NCBI GenBank assembly: GCA_964370375.1
Contig: CAYJIX010000091.1
Span: 1 to 7,004 of the forward strand
Reading direction: 5' to 3'
DNA length: 7,004 bases
Source of the DNA: CAYJIX01 sp964370375
GTDB lineage: Bacteria > Desulfobacterota > Desulfovibrionia > Desulfovibrionales > Desulfovibrionaceae
Of this stretch, positions 7,002 through 7,004 are shown one piece after another; position 1 is the first letter of the stretch; each line of letters starts with the position of its first letter. The notes under the pieces are model-generated. The model saw only the letters and a list, made by a program, of their open reading frames with translations. It was not told the origin of the DNA and made no database searches. The position numbers and the translations under genes are program-made.

Positions 7002-7004
7002 AGG

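Overview
The window is a compact stretch of bacterial housekeeping chromosome with five genes, all on the + strand: the 3' part of ftsH, then folP, glmM, galU and a complete priA. I see no tRNA, rRNA, CRISPR array, insertion sequence or phage gene, and no gap longer than about 200 bp. The gene order ftsH-folP-...-glmM-galU and the GalU N-terminal motif with Trp in place of the usual Leu (PVAGWGTR) are features I recall from Desulfovibrio and its relatives. The most likely source is therefore a member of the Desulfovibrionales of moderate GC content (about half by eye). This is recalled knowledge plus inference; no database was searched, and I do not name a species.

Layout. Positions 1-1170 hold the C-terminal half of the membrane AAA+ protease FtsH (end of the ATPase domain, the zinc protease domain, and a low-complexity acidic tail). 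A strong hairpin (1177-1205) fills the ftsH/folP junction. folP (about 1208-2074) encodes dihydropteroate synthase. A 203-bp gap (2075-2277) holds a candidate extended -10 promoter and a small stem-loop ahead of glmM (2278-3630). A 116-bp gap (3631-3746) holds a long-range inverted repeat ahead of galU (3747-4625). priA (4638-7001) follows after only 12 bp, in the same reading frame as galU.

How the genes relate. GlmM makes glucosamine-1-phosphate for UDP-GlcNAc (peptidoglycan and lipid A), and GalU makes UDP-glucose for surface polysaccharide. FtsH controls membrane and envelope protein quality, FolP makes folate precursors, and PriA restarts stalled replication forks. They are co-oriented growth functions rather than one dedicated pathway.

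The points most worth checking are the apparent absence of the cdaA-ybbR pair that I remember between folP and glmM in Desulfovibrio, the hairpin pressed against the folP start, several active-site-adjacent substitutions in FolP, and the in-frame galU/priA junction without a visible Shine-Dalgarno. I found no convincing novel system here.
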